Assembly (NCBI RefSeq): GCF_003386095.1
Contig: NZ_QREG01000004.1
Span: 284,929 to 348,928, forward strand
DNA length: 64,000 nucleotides
Origin: Marinoscillum furvescens DSM 4134
Lineage (GTDB): Bacteria; Bacteroidota; Bacteroidia; Cytophagales; Cyclobacteriaceae
Direction: 5' to 3'
The translations under genes were made by a program, and so were the position numbers. The stretch's first letter is position 1; every line of letters begins with the position of its first letter. Shown here one piece after another: positions 18,405 to 26,840 of this stretch. The notes beneath the pieces are model-generated. The model was not told the origin of the DNA. It ran no database searches and saw only the letters and a program-made list of their open reading frames with translations.

Positions 18405-19094
18405 ATGAACAAGCAAATAGCCATAGTAGGTGGCACCAGTGGAATTGGTGCATCTGTAGTGAAATTGCTCACAACTGAAAATTCTCTAATAAATATCTCC
18501 AGAAGCGAGGTAGAGGGCATTGCCAATATTCAGCTAGACGTAACGGAAGATTTTGAAGAGATTGCAGGGCTTCCAGATCAGCTAGATGGTCTGGTGTATT
18601 GTCCTGGTTCTATCAACCTAAAGCCCTTCCAAAGTCTGAAGCCCGCGGACTATCAGCGGGATTTCGATATCAACGTACTTGGGGCTGTAAAGACGATAAA
18701 GGCTAGCTTGAAAAGCCTGAAAAAGTCTAAGAATGCTAGTATCGTGCTCTTTAGCACAGTAGCTGTGAGCCAGGGAATGAGCTTTCATGCTTCGGTGGCT
18801 GCTGCCAAAGGAGCCATTGAAGGGTTGGTTCGGACGCTGGCTGCTGAGTTTGCAAAATCAGGTATTCGAGTAAATGCCTTAGCTCCTAGTCTAACTGACA
18901 CTCCAATGGCAGCTACGCTATTAGCTTCAGAGGAAAAGCGCAAGGCATCTGATGAGCGCCATCCCCTGGGAAGGGTGGGTAAGCCTGAGGATCTGGCTCA
19001 TGCAGTGAAGTACCTGCTCTCAGACGAATCTTCCTGGATGACCGGTCAGGTGATCCATCTGGATGGAGGCATGTCTGCCATACGTCCGCTTTAA
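18405..19094 (+). CDS. SDR family oxidoreductase with atypical active site
   Basis: A 229-residue classical-length SDR. The cofactor motif is GGTSGIG at residues 9-15, the structural Asn lies in DINVLGAV, the catalytic Ser in VLFSTVAVS, and the C-terminal end carries TGQVIHLDGGMS. The usual Tyr-x-x-x-Lys is replaced: the conserved Lys is present in SVAAAKGAIEGL, but the position four residues before it is Val rather than Tyr. The gene starts 28 bp after folE. By position it could supply the reductase step after PTPS (sepiapterin-reductase-like), but the missing Tyr makes the chemistry uncertain. Confidence 0.85.
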   Translation: MNKQIAIVGGTSGIGASVVKLLTTENSLINISRSEVEGIANIQLDVTEDFEEIAGLPDQLDGLVYCPGSINLKPFQSLKPADYQRDFDINVLGAVKTIKASLKSLKKSKNASIVLFSTVAVSQGMSFHASVAAAKGAIEGLVRTLAAEFAKSGIRVNALAPSLTDTPMAATLLASEEKRKASDERHPLGRVGKPEDLAHAVKYLLSDESSWMTGQVIHLDGGMSAIRPL

Positions 19095-19169
19095 AAAAAC
19101 CAAAGTAAGTTAGAAACATCCCCTTTCCACAAAGGGATATGCATGGTGTAATACCTATTTAGATAACGA

Positions 19170-19433
19170 ATGAGTCATCCACCAGAAGCCTTGATGATAT
19201 TTAGGGAGGAACTCCGGAAAGCGAAGTTGGAACAGGAGCGTATCCGCAAGGAGTACGAGCAAAAGATAAGTGCCCTGACTGACGAACTGTCCTTGCTGAG
19301 GGAAAAACTGTCTTCTCAGGAGCAGATGATGAAAAGCGCTTTTGAGTATGCCGCCGATCTGGAAGAACGCATGAAAAACTTTCAAAACGAAATTGAAGAT
19401 AACCATGAGCGCAATAAGTATGGATACCACTGA
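19170..19433 (+). CDS. Small coiled-coil protein, 87 aa
   Basis: A hypothetical protein of 87 residues, mostly one long charged helix: from residue 10 on, heptad-like spacing of Leu/Ile/Met with many Glu, Lys and Arg (for example EELRKAKLEQERIRKEYEQK) predicts a coiled coil. No signal peptide or enzyme motif. Its 3' end overlaps the next gene in another frame by 29 bp (using ATG 19405), which suggests translational coupling and a shared role. Function unknown. Confidence 0.65.
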   Translation: MSHPPEALMIFREELRKAKLEQERIRKEYEQKISALTDELSLLREKLSSQEQMMKSAFEYAADLEERMKNFQNEIEDNHERNKYGYH

Positions 19434-19884
19434 CCACTCCACCGAGATTGCCCAGGCTCTCGAGGAAATGAAAAACCTCGGATTTCAACAAAGAATTGAT
19501 GGCCGCTTTGCGGCAGTATTTACCACATCCGATGAGATCGCCTGTATCCTCAAGGAGTCTTATGTGCCGATCGATGAATTCAAAAAGGTCTTCGTACAGA
19601 TGGTGGAGATTGCCAGAGGTGGAAGCTATCATAAATTCATCTTCGACAAGCGTGCATTGACCACCTTTCATCAGCCTACTATGGAATGGTATTTTTTACA
19701 CTGGAAGCGAGAAATGCTTCAGCTGGGTGTAAGCAAGCACCGAAAGATTTTGCCAAACTTGCGGTGGTTTGAGCAGGCTGTGGCTATTGCAAGAAACCCA
19801 CTACTTGAACAATTTTCCGCCGAAGAGCGGTCACAACTAGATATTAAATACTGTAATACGCTGGAGGAGGCCCATCAGAGCTAA
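19405..19884 (+). CDS. Hypothetical protein, 159 aa
   Basis: A soluble protein with no family I can name. It contains several aromatic-rich stretches (for example TMEWYFLHWKREML and LPNLRWFEQAV). Two ATGs are possible, 19405 and 19420; a TTG at 19393 is less likely. It overlaps the coiled-coil gene upstream, and its stop shares bases with the start of the flavin-reductase-like gene (TAATG), so the three are probably one transcription unit. Confidence 0.65.
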   Translation: MSAISMDTTDHSTEIAQALEEMKNLGFQQRIDGRFAAVFTTSDEIACILKESYVPIDEFKKVFVQMVEIARGGSYHKFIFDKRALTTFHQPTMEWYFLHWKREMLQLGVSKHRKILPNLRWFEQAVAIARNPLLEQFSAEERSQLDIKYCNTLEEAHQS

Positions 19885-20513
19885 TGCATTTTTCAGACCA
19901 ACAAATTTCAACTCTGGATAAGTCCTTTCGCCGAAATCTCATCAATTCGGTTACGGGGTTTAAAAGTGTGGCACTTATAGGGACCAAAAGCCAGGAGGGG
20001 ACTACCAACGTGGCACCTTTTAGTCAGATTATTCATGTAGGGGCGGATCCGGCCATGATCGGGGTGTTGTTTAGACCGCATACCGTAAAGCGCCATACAT
20101 TAGAAAATATTTTGACTACTAAAGTCTATACGATAAATCACATTACAGCTGAGTTTTTAGCTGAAGTACATCATACAGCTGCAAGGTGGCAACAGTCTGA
20201 GTTTGAAGCCTGCAAGCTTCAAGAAGAGTACCTGGAGGGTTTTGAAGCTCCATTCGTTCGTAACGCCAAAATCAAGATTGGATTATCACTGGTGGAGCGT
20301 CTGGATGTGCAGTCAAATGGTACACATCTGATTATTGGAGTCATCAAGCATTTGATTGCCCCTGAGGAAGTGGTGGGTAAGGATGGCTTTATCGATCTCG
20401 AAGCGGCAGGAACACTTACGTCCTCAGGGTTAGATAGCTATCATAAAACAAAAAGATTGGCAAGATTTACCTATGCTAAGCCAAATGTAAGCCTGAAAAA
20501 ATTGCTTGAATAG
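19884..20513 (+). CDS. Flavin reductase-like (FMN-binding split barrel) protein
   Basis: A 209-residue member of the flavin reductase/DIM6-NTAB family, distant from the copy at 5.1 kb. The FMN-binding features are SVTGFKSVALIGTKSQEGTTNVAPFSQI in two parts (Gly-rich turn, then NxxPFS) and RPHTVKRHTLENI. It starts at an ATG overlapping the previous stop (TAATG), indicating translational coupling with the hypothetical protein. Substrate unknown; such proteins reduce flavins or bind FMN for partner oxygenases. Confidence 0.82.
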   Translation: MHFSDQQISTLDKSFRRNLINSVTGFKSVALIGTKSQEGTTNVAPFSQIIHVGADPAMIGVLFRPHTVKRHTLENILTTKVYTINHITAEFLAEVHHTAARWQQSEFEACKLQEEYLEGFEAPFVRNAKIKIGLSLVERLDVQSNGTHLIIGVIKHLIAPEEVVGKDGFIDLEAAGTLTSSGLDSYHKTKRLARFTYAKPNVSLKKLLE

Positions 20514-20619
20514 TGCCTTTGAGTTAATAGTAGGTAGCTTTTTCTGGATTTATGAATAATGCAATTCTGATGGCTGAAAACCTCGCTCTGTTTCCATTTT
20601 TATAATTTATGGAGTCGGT

Positions 20620-20627
20620 TATCTTTG
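20620..20627 (+). promoter_or_regulatory. Bacteroidota-type -7 box for hppA
   Basis: TATCTTTG matches the TAnnTTTG consensus of the primary sigma factor of this phylum and lies 28 bp before the hppA ATG. A T-rich stretch (TTTTTAT) about 20 bp upstream could serve as the -33 element. Confidence 0.55.
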
Positions 20628-20654
20628 CACAGCTTTTTAAAAACCTATAATACT

Positions 20655-22901
20655 ATGAGTTATTGGATATACGCGGTGCCAGTCCTGGCATTGGTAGGGA
20701 TCATTGTGATGATCGTTAAGTCAAAATGGGTCAACAAACAGGATGCTGGCGATGAGAAAATGCAGTCGTTGGCAAACCATATCCGAGAGGGTGCCCTGGC
20801 TTTTTTAAGTGCCGAATACCGAGTGCTGGCCATTTTTGTGGTGCTAGCGGGTATTTTGCTCGGAGTGATTTCTACCCTGGTAGAGACTACCCACTGGTTT
20901 ATTGTAGTTGCTTTCGTGATTGGAGCCATTTTTTCCGCTGTAGCGGGAAATATAGGCATGCGCATCGCTACTGCTGCCAATGTAAGAACCACACAAGCTG
21001 CACGTACTAGTTTACCGAATGCATTGAAGGTTTCTTTTACCGGAGGTACCGTAATGGGACTTGGAGTTGCCGGCCTGGCTGTTTTTGGATTGAGTATGTT
21101 GTTTATCCTGTTGTTTACCTGGTTTATGGGTGGCGAGTGGACCAACAACGGCGACATGACAATGGTACTGGAGGCACTGGCTGGGTTTTCACTTGGTGCC
21201 GAGTCTATTGCTCTCTTTGCGCGTGTAGGCGGAGGTATCTATACCAAAGCAGCTGATGTAGGAGCTGACCTTGTTGGAAAAGTAGAGGCTGGTATCCCTG
21301 AGGATGACCCTCGTAACCCGGCTACTATTGCTGATAATGTGGGTGACAATGTAGGCGACGTAGCTGGAATGGGCGCTGACCTGTTCGGTTCGTATGTAGC
21401 TACAGTACTGGCATCCATGGTGCTTGGAAACTACGTGATCCGCGACATGGGCGGTGCTATTACTGACAAGTTCAATGGCATTGGGCCAATTTTGTTGCCT
21501 TTGATTATTGCAGGTCTGGGAATCATCTTTTCGATCATCGGTACTTTCTTTATTTCTATTAAAGACAATGGAGCCAAAGAGGCACAGGTGCAAAGTGCAC
21601 TCAATAAGGGAAACTGGAGTTCGATTATACTTACGGCCATAGCATCTTATTTTGTGATTGATCTCATGTTGCCTGCCAACATGCAAATGGACTTTTTTGG
21701 TCTTGGAATCATCGACATCCCGGCAATCAATGTCTTTTATGCTGTACTCATCGGCTTGTTTGTGGGTGGAGCTATTTCATATTTTACAGAATACTATACA
21801 GGTCTCGGTAAAAAACCTGTTTTGGATATCGTACAAAATTCATCCACTGGAGCAGCTACCAATATCATTGCTGGTTTGTCTACGGGTATGATTTCTACTT
21901 TTGCGCCAATCATTCTTTTCGCCGGTGCGATCTGGGGAGCGTATGAGTTTGCAGGATTTTACGGTGTAGGTATCGCTGCATCTGCCATGATGGCCACTAC
22001 GGCTATGCAGTTGGCTATTGACGCATTTGGTCCTATCGCTGATAATGCTGGAGGAATTGCTGAAATGAGTGAGCTACCTGAGGAGGTGCGTGAGCGTACA
22101 GATATTTTGGATTCGGTAGGAAACACTACTGCTGCAGTAGGTAAGGGATTTGCGATTGCTTCTGCTGCACTTACAGCCCTGGCGCTTTTTGCAGCGTATG
22201 TTACGTTTACGGGTATTGATGGGATCAATATCTTCAAAGCCGACGTGCTAGCTGCCCTATTTATAGGTGGTATGGTGCCAGTGGTATTCTCAGCTTTGGC
22301 CATGCAGTCAGTTGGTAAAGCAGCCATGGAGATGGTAAAAGAAGTGCGTCGCCAGTTCAAAGAAATTCCGGGTATCATGGAAGGTACTGGCAAACCAGAG
22401 TATGGCAAGTGTGTGGATATTTCTACCAAAGCAGCTATTCGTGAGATGATGCTTCCTGGGGCCATTACAATTGTTGCTCCAATACTAATCGGATTCCTAA
22501 TGGGACCGGAAGCACTAGGTTCCTATATGGCTGGTGTGGCTGTATCAGGTGTGCTTTGGGCTATATTCCAAAACAATGCCGGTGGTGCCTGGGACAATGC
22601 GAAAAAGTCCTTTGAGGCAGGCGTAATGATAGACGGTGAAATGACTTACAAAGGGTCAGAGGCACACAAAGCTGCCGTAACTGGTGATACAGTAGGCGAT
22701 CCTTTCAAAGATACTTCAGGACCTTCTATGAATATCCTGATCAAACTTACTTGTTTAGTAGGGCTGGTTATAGCTCCAATATTAGGCGAAATCTACGGCG
22801 GAGTATCTCATAGCGCTGAGGTACAGACAGATGCTGTAGAAGAAGTTGTGGAGGATAGCAAAACAGAAAAAATAGAGCAAATTGTAGAGGTAGTGAAGTA
22901 A
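20655..22901 (+). CDS. hppA: Membrane-bound pyrophosphatase, K+-dependent type
   Basis: Ion-pumping pyrophosphatase that couples PPi hydrolysis to Na+ and/or H+ export. The 748-residue protein has about 16 hydrophobic segments. Substrate and Mg binding motifs are [33 protein letters not shown], and a C-terminal [15 protein letters not shown]. At residues 489-498 it reads [10 protein letters not shown], with Ala (493-494) where K+-independent H+-PPases carry Lys, so a K+-stimulated and possibly Na+-transporting enzyme is expected. The ATG at 20655 is chosen; ten extra TTG-started residues upstream are not membrane-like. Acidic C-terminal tail is unusual but present in marine relatives. Confidence 0.95.
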   Translation: MSYWIYAVPVLALVGIIVMIVKSKWVNKQDAGDEKMQSLANHIREGALAFLSAEYRVLAIFVVLAGILLGVISTLVETTHWFIVVAFVIGAIFSAVAGNIGMRIATAANVRTTQAARTSLPNALKVSFTGGTVMGLGVAGLAVFGLSMLFILLFTWFMGGEWTNNGDMTMVLEALAGFSLGAESIALFARVGGGIYTKAADVGADLVGKVEAGIPEDDPRNPATIADNVGDNVGDVAGMGADLFGSYVATVLASMVLGNYVIRDMGGAITDKFNGIGPILLPLIIAGLGIIFSIIGTFFISIKDNGAKEAQVQSALNKGNWSSIILTAIASYFVIDLMLPANMQMDFFGLGIIDIPAINVFYAVLIGLFVGGAISYFTEYYTGLGKKPVLDIVQNSSTGAATNIIAGLSTGMISTFAPIILFAGAIWGAYEFAGFYGVGIAASAMMATTAMQLAIDAFGPIADNAGGIAEMSELPEEVRERTDILDSVGNTTAAVGKGFAIASAALTALALFAAYVTFTGIDGINIFKADVLAALFIGGMVPVVFSALAMQSVGKAAMEMVKEVRRQFKEIPGIMEGTGKPEYGKCVDISTKAAIREMMLPGAITIVAPILIGFLMGPEALGSYMAGVAVSGVLWAIFQNNAGGAWDNAKKSFEAGVMIDGEMTYKGSEAHKAAVTGDTVGDPFKDTSGPSMNILIKLTCLVGLVIAPILGEIYGGVSHSAEVQTDAVEEVVEDSKTEKIEQIVEVVK

Positions 22902-22929
22902 ACCCTCTGCAAGAGCAGAAAAACACATA

Positions 22930-22968
22930 AAAAAGCCCATTCGTGCAAACGAATGGGCTTTTTGCGTT
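22930..22968. terminator. Terminator after hppA
   Basis: Perfect 14-bp stem, AAAAAGCCCATTCG pairing with CGAATGGGCTTTTT, and a 6-base loop. It is A-rich on the left and T-rich on the right. Confidence 0.9.
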
Positions 22969-23108
22969 TTTGGAGTTTGTGTTTTCTGTAGACTTATTTG
23001 TGTTTTCCTTATAATGCTTATGGGTAATTAGTTAGCTTCATTTGGTTATGTTGAGCTTTATATAAAAGGGTGTAACACGCTGTAAAAAAGAGAGTTAAAT
23101 AAATTTAG

Positions 23109-23116
23109 TATATTTG
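23109..23116 (+). promoter_or_regulatory. Putative -7 box for the 136-aa secreted protein
   Basis: TATATTTG fits TAnnTTTG and sits 13 bp before the ATG at 23130. This is close to the start, so the leader would be very short. Confidence 0.4.
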
Positions 23117-23129
23117 TGCTGGACAAATC

Positions 23130-23540
23130 ATGAGAATTATGAAAACATCCAGCCGCCCATTGATTCCCTTTCTGCTAGTGATTGCTTTGTGGTGCCCACA
23201 AGGCCTGGATGCGAAAGGAGGAGTAGATGATACCTTTATGGAGCTTTCGCAGCGCCTGGAGGAAGCTATAGAGGTGCGTAACTTTCAAGAAGCAAGAAAT
23301 GCAATAGAGCAGTTGCTGCCTTTGATGAAAGACGTGCTCAAGAGTGATAAAAAGACACTGGCTGAGCTCAAAAAATCCGATGACCCTGAGGCCAACCCTG
23401 AGGAGTTTGAGGAAGATATGAAGCGTAAGGCCGAGCTGTACAACTCTTTGAAAAAACTCGTAAATATTTCGCCTGCTGCTTTGAGGGTCAAAGCTGAACT
23501 CATCAAAAAAGAAGTGAAAGAATTTATAGAGCTATCCTGA
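23130..23540 (+). CDS. Secreted helical protein, 136 aa
   Basis: A hypothetical protein with a signal peptide (SRPLIPFLLVIALWCPQGLDA, split around residue 28) and a mature part of about 108 residues. The mature part is acidic and helical, with two Glu/Leu-rich helices separated by a Asp/Pro/Glu-rich turn (KKSDDPEANPEEFEED). The pattern resembles periplasmic helical-hairpin proteins, but I do not recognise the family. It stands alone between two terminators. ATG at 23139 is an alternative start. Confidence 0.7.
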   Translation: MRIMKTSSRPLIPFLLVIALWCPQGLDAKGGVDDTFMELSQRLEEAIEVRNFQEARNAIEQLLPLMKDVLKSDKKTLAELKKSDDPEANPEEFEEDMKRKAELYNSLKKLVNISPAALRVKAELIKKEVKEFIELS

Positions 23541-23569
23541 TTTTTTTGGTTACTGATTTGATAAATCTA

Positions 23570-23599
23570 GGCATCTCCAGTTTTGGGGGTGCCTTTTTT
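23570..23599 (+). terminator. Terminator after 136-aa gene
   Basis: GGCATCTCC pairs with GGGGGTGCC (including G-T pairs) around a short loop, followed by six T. The remaining ~280 bp to the next ATG (23600-23880) show no gene or repeat that I can support. Confidence 0.75.
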
Positions 23600-23880
23600 A
23601 TTTAGGCTAAGTCTGTGTAATAGTTATTTGAAATAAACAGTGAGGCGGCTATACAAAGACCCGTAAATGAGCCAGTGAGGGCGAGTATCATGTGTAGAGT
23701 ATGTGGTCAGCAGGGTGAAAACCGTTTCGTGGATTGCACCAGTTAGCAAGAAGTGTACTGGAAGAGAATAAGTCTGAGTAGGTGAAGGATATTCGCTTTT
23801 TTCATTCTAAATGTTCAATTTTGTCTCCCACCCAGAAACAGACAAGTTCAAGCAATCTTTTTAACTGCTTACTATTCAAA

Positions 23881-25128
23881 ATGAACAATTTACCCCTATT
23901 GCCCCGTCTCCATTTGTTAATGGCACTGATACTGCTGGTTAGTCACGTTGAGGCCCAGCACGAAAAACTTCAAACAATCGACCGGGAAAACGGTGATTGG
24001 GCTTTGGGCCAGCCGTACGTTGTGCTCATTAGTATCGATGGTTTTCGGTATGATTATGCAGAAAAATTTGGAGCCAAAAACCTCTGTAAGCTCGCAAATG
24101 ATGGAGTCACTGCGGAGAAAATGTACAGTGCTTTTCCGACCAAAACGTTCCCCAACCACTACACCATAGTCACGGGCATGTATCCTGCAAACCATGGGCT
24201 GGTAAGTAATGAGTTCTATAGTAGGTCTATGGATGCCTGGTACCGGATAAGAGACCGGTCGGCAGTACAAAATCCAGCATGGTATGGCGGAGTGCCACTA
24301 TGGGTGTTGGCTGAGCAGCAGCAGATGCTGAGTGCAAGTTTCTTTTGGGTTGGGTCTGAAGCACCGATCGAAGGTATTAAGCCCACATATAATTATAGTT
24401 ACGATGGTAGTATAAGCAATAAATATCGGTTTGATCAGGTTGTTGACTGGCTAGAGTTACCGGCTAGAAAGCGTCCTCATATGATATTGGCTTATTTTTC
24501 TCTAGTAGACGATGCGGGGCATCGCTATGGGCCAGATCACGAAAAGACGGGTGAGGCAGTGCTAGAGCTGGACAGTTTGATAGGCGACTTTATGAGAGCG
24601 TTGGAGGGACTTGAGCTGGATGTAAATGTAGTGGTAGTATCTGATCATGGGATGGCATCCATCAGCCGTGGAATAGTACTTCCAGAAGTAGTAGATCTTC
24701 AGGATTCCAGAGTGTCTTATAGTTTTCCTCCTATGATTTACCAGAAAGATCCCTCAAAAGTTGACGACATGTACGAGCGGCTATTGAAAGTGGAAAATCT
24801 ACAGGTGTTTCGTAAAAACGCGTTACCAGATTACATGCGCTTTGAAAATGAAGATCGGGTGGGGGATCTCGTGCTGCTGACGAGCCCGCCTACAGTGATA
24901 CTTAGCAAGCCGGGGCAGGTCTATGGAGGTACGCACGGGTTTGATCCATTCACAAGCCCGGAAATGGGGGCGTATTTCAGTGCTTTTGGTCCACAGGTAA
25001 AAAGAGCGGTGAAGGTCCCTGCCTTCGAAAATGTCCATGTCTATCCTTTCATTGCCCGTATGCTTGGTCTGGAGGTGTCTACATCTATTGATGGTAAGCC
25101 AGAGGTATTGGAGTTTCTCTTGAAATAA
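23881..25128 (+). CDS. Ectonucleotide pyrophosphatase/phosphodiesterase family protein
   Basis: A secreted alkaline-phosphatase-superfamily hydrolase of 415 residues acting on phosphodiester or pyrophosphate bonds. After the signal peptide (LLMALILLVSHVEA) comes the first metal site LISIDGFRYDY. The catalytic Thr is in FPTKTFPNHYTIVTG. Further metal ligands are DDAGHRYGPDH, VVSDHGMASI and GGTHGFDP. All six metal ligands and the nucleophile of the ENPP family are therefore present. The ATG at 23881 is used; a longer frame opening at 23782 lacks any family sequence and would bury the signal peptide. Confidence 0.92.
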   Translation: MNNLPLLPRLHLLMALILLVSHVEAQHEKLQTIDRENGDWALGQPYVVLISIDGFRYDYAEKFGAKNLCKLANDGVTAEKMYSAFPTKTFPNHYTIVTGMYPANHGLVSNEFYSRSMDAWYRIRDRSAVQNPAWYGGVPLWVLAEQQQMLSASFFWVGSEAPIEGIKPTYNYSYDGSISNKYRFDQVVDWLELPARKRPHMILAYFSLVDDAGHRYGPDHEKTGEAVLELDSLIGDFMRALEGLELDVNVVVVSDHGMASISRGIVLPEVVDLQDSRVSYSFPPMIYQKDPSKVDDMYERLLKVENLQVFRKNALPDYMRFENEDRVGDLVLLTSPPTVILSKPGQVYGGTHGFDPFTSPEMGAYFSAFGPQVKRAVKVPAFENVHVYPFIARMLGLEVSTSIDGKPEVLEFLLK

Positions 25129-25157
25129 TCTGGCATCTTTTTGGTAGTGTGTGAACA

Positions 25158-25526
25158 ATGATCTGGTTAGATTATCTGCTCACGGTGCTTCATTTGGTGG
25201 TTATACTCTTTGTCTTGCTGGGGTGGATACATCCACGTACCAGATGCCTACATCGGGTGGTTTTACTGTTAGTACTTGTTTCCTGGTTGCTCATTGGCTT
25301 TATAAAAGGTCAGTTGGGGTATTGTTTACTTACAGATTGGCACTGGGATATTAAAAGGGCTTTAGGGGAGCGGCATTTACCATCTTCATTCATAGAGTAC
25401 ATAGTAGAGCATCTTACCGGTGTGGATTTTTCGAAAATGGTAGTAGATACAGCTACAGTAGCGGGGTTAGTGCTAGCATTGGTTATGACGGGAGTATTTT
25501 GGTGGAAAGGGGGCAGGCGTACCTAA
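25158..25526 (+). CDS. DUF2784-like membrane protein
   Basis: A 122-residue membrane protein with four hydrophobic segments. It looks like DUF2784 proteins: the N-terminal LLTVLHLVVILFVLLG, a central GQLGYCLLTDWHWDIKRALG (in the family a Cys-x-Leu-Thr/Trp-Glu segment), then SFIEYIVEHL. Function of the family is unknown. It begins 29 bp after the phosphodiesterase stop and may be co-transcribed with it. Confidence 0.65.
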   Translation: MIWLDYLLTVLHLVVILFVLLGWIHPRTRCLHRVVLLLVLVSWLLIGFIKGQLGYCLLTDWHWDIKRALGERHLPSSFIEYIVEHLTGVDFSKMVVDTATVAGLVLALVMTGVFWWKGGRRT

Positions 25527-25684
25527 AAATCTTTGTCACGAATGTGGTAGATGATCTTTACCTTTGCTAGACTAAGCGAAGTGGTAGTGATAAATGTATC
25601 CATCCACAAAATATTCCCGATCAATCGAAAAGATTGGATTTGATTCTCCGCTATTGATAACTTGAGAATGATCAACCTAAGCAC

Positions 25685-26086
25685 ATGAGAGAAAAGAAAT
25701 ATACAGTCCTCTACGTAGATGACGAACCAGCAAACCTGAGAAGTTTCAAGTCAGCATTTAGAAGATTATATAAAGTTCACATAGCTGATCACCCTCACAA
25801 AGGGATGGATATTGTAAAAGAAAACGATATCAATATTGTGGTTTCTGACCACCGAATGCCCGATCTCGTGGGTACCGATTTTTTACGAGAAGTGCATGAG
25901 TTTAACGACGACATCTGTCGGATCATTTTGAGTGGATTTGTGAAAAAGGAAGAGCTACAAGAGGCCAATGAGGAATTTGGTATTCATGCCTATATTTCCA
26001 AACCCTGGGATTTTGAGCACGTGCAGTCCATTTTCGAGCGACTGCTCAGCGGTGAAGGACAGCCGCAAAAAATGACCTACGATTGA
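25685..26086 (+). CDS. Single-domain response regulator
   Basis: A 133-residue receiver domain without an output domain. It has the acidic pair in YVDDEPAN, the phosphorylatable Asp in VVSDHRMP, the conserved Ser in RIILSGF and the Lys of SKPWDF. Such receivers, often of the RpfG-like type with HRMP, work in phosphorelays or by protein contact. No kinase is adjacent. A sigma-54-like promoter lies 140 bp downstream of its stop, so a link to an NtrC-type circuit elsewhere is possible but not shown. Confidence 0.9.
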   Translation: MREKKYTVLYVDDEPANLRSFKSAFRRLYKVHIADHPHKGMDIVKENDINIVVSDHRMPDLVGTDFLREVHEFNDDICRIILSGFVKKEELQEANEEFGIHAYISKPWDFEHVQSIFERLLSGEGQPQKMTYD

Positions 26087-26224
26087 TTCAAACCTGAAAT
26101 AGGTTTCTAACTCTGAGAAAATTAGATCCATTTTTTACCTCCAGGAGCGGAGGATGGGAGAGGTATGCCTGCTTGATTTAGCTTCTAAAAAAAAATAAAA
26201 ATATTTTTTCTCCTGTTTTAAAGT

Positions 26225-26242
26225 TTGGCACGGTTATCGCTT
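26225..26242 (+). promoter_or_regulatory. Sigma-54-type (-24/-12) promoter
   Basis: TTGGCACGGTTATCGCTT matches the -24/-12 consensus TTGGCACG-N4-TTGCT with one mismatch. The invariant GG (26227-26228) and GC (26239-26240) are separated by exactly ten bases. No coding gene starts within 180 bp downstream. Confidence 0.6.
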
Positions 26243-26251
26243 AATTCAGGT

Positions 26252-26337
26252 CAAAGACGTAGTACTCTTTATCATACTTTTTAGTTAGGTTAGGTTGGTG
26301 ATAGGCCCCCTCCGCGATGAGGGGGTCTTTCTTTTTA
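26252..26337 (+). ncRNA. Candidate small RNA from the sigma-54-like promoter
   Basis: The predicted start lies about 12 bp past the -12 element, and a strong terminator (CCCCCTC 26306-26312 pairing with GAGGGGG 26319-26325, then a T-rich run to 26336) ends it, giving a transcript of roughly 85 nt. The segment between has no open reading frame of note. It could also be only the terminator of the upstream receiver gene, 220 bp away. Confidence 0.4.
26305..26336 (+). terminator. Terminator before DoxX gene
   Basis: Seven-base-pair G/C-rich stem with 6-base loop, followed by TCTTTCTTTTT. It ends the candidate small RNA or the receiver transcript. Confidence 0.8.
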
Positions 26338-26423
26338 TAGCCCTGTAGTTTTGCGGGTTTACACCTTTCCATATTTCCTTCAAATCGAGTATATTCAGGG
26401 TTACACTAACCCATTGACGTCTT

Positions 26424-26816
26424 ATGAAAATCATCTTTGAATGGCTATTAAGCATATTAGCTGCTTTTTTGTTGCTTCAGACCTTGTTTTTTAAGTTTTC
26501 TGCCAGCGACGAAAGTGTGTACATTTTTACCCGAATAGGGTTAGAGCCATATGGTCGGATAGGCTCAGGAGTATTAGAGCTCATAGCTGGTGTAATGCTG
26601 CTCAGCAATAAATACCGGGTATACGGTGCGCTCCTCGGAATGCTGGTAATATCTGGAGCTTTATTTTTTCATTTAACTTCTCTGGGAATAGAGGTGCGTG
26701 GAGATGATGGCAGGCTCTTCTACTATGCGGTTACTGTTTTCATCTCATGTGCATTGCTCCTGTTCATACGTAAAAAAGAAATACCGCTGCTTGGAAGCAA
26801 GATTCAAAAATCATAA
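26424..26816 (+). CDS. DoxX family membrane protein
   Basis: A 130-residue protein with four hydrophobic segments in the DoxX pattern. The first helix ends in LLQTLFFKFSAS, where DoxX proteins carry a lipid- or quinone-facing polar patch. The second reads GVLELIAGVMLL, with the conserved Glu of the family. DoxX proteins take part in electron-transfer or thiol-related membrane reactions, mostly undefined. It lies 24 bp before the helicase gene and may share its transcript. Confidence 0.8.
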   Translation: MKIIFEWLLSILAAFLLLQTLFFKFSASDESVYIFTRIGLEPYGRIGSGVLELIAGVMLLSNKYRVYGALLGMLVISGALFFHLTSLGIEVRGDDGRLFYYAVTVFISCALLLFIRKKEIPLLGSKIQKS

Positions 26817-26840
26817 AAGCGTATTCCTGGTTACCTATAG

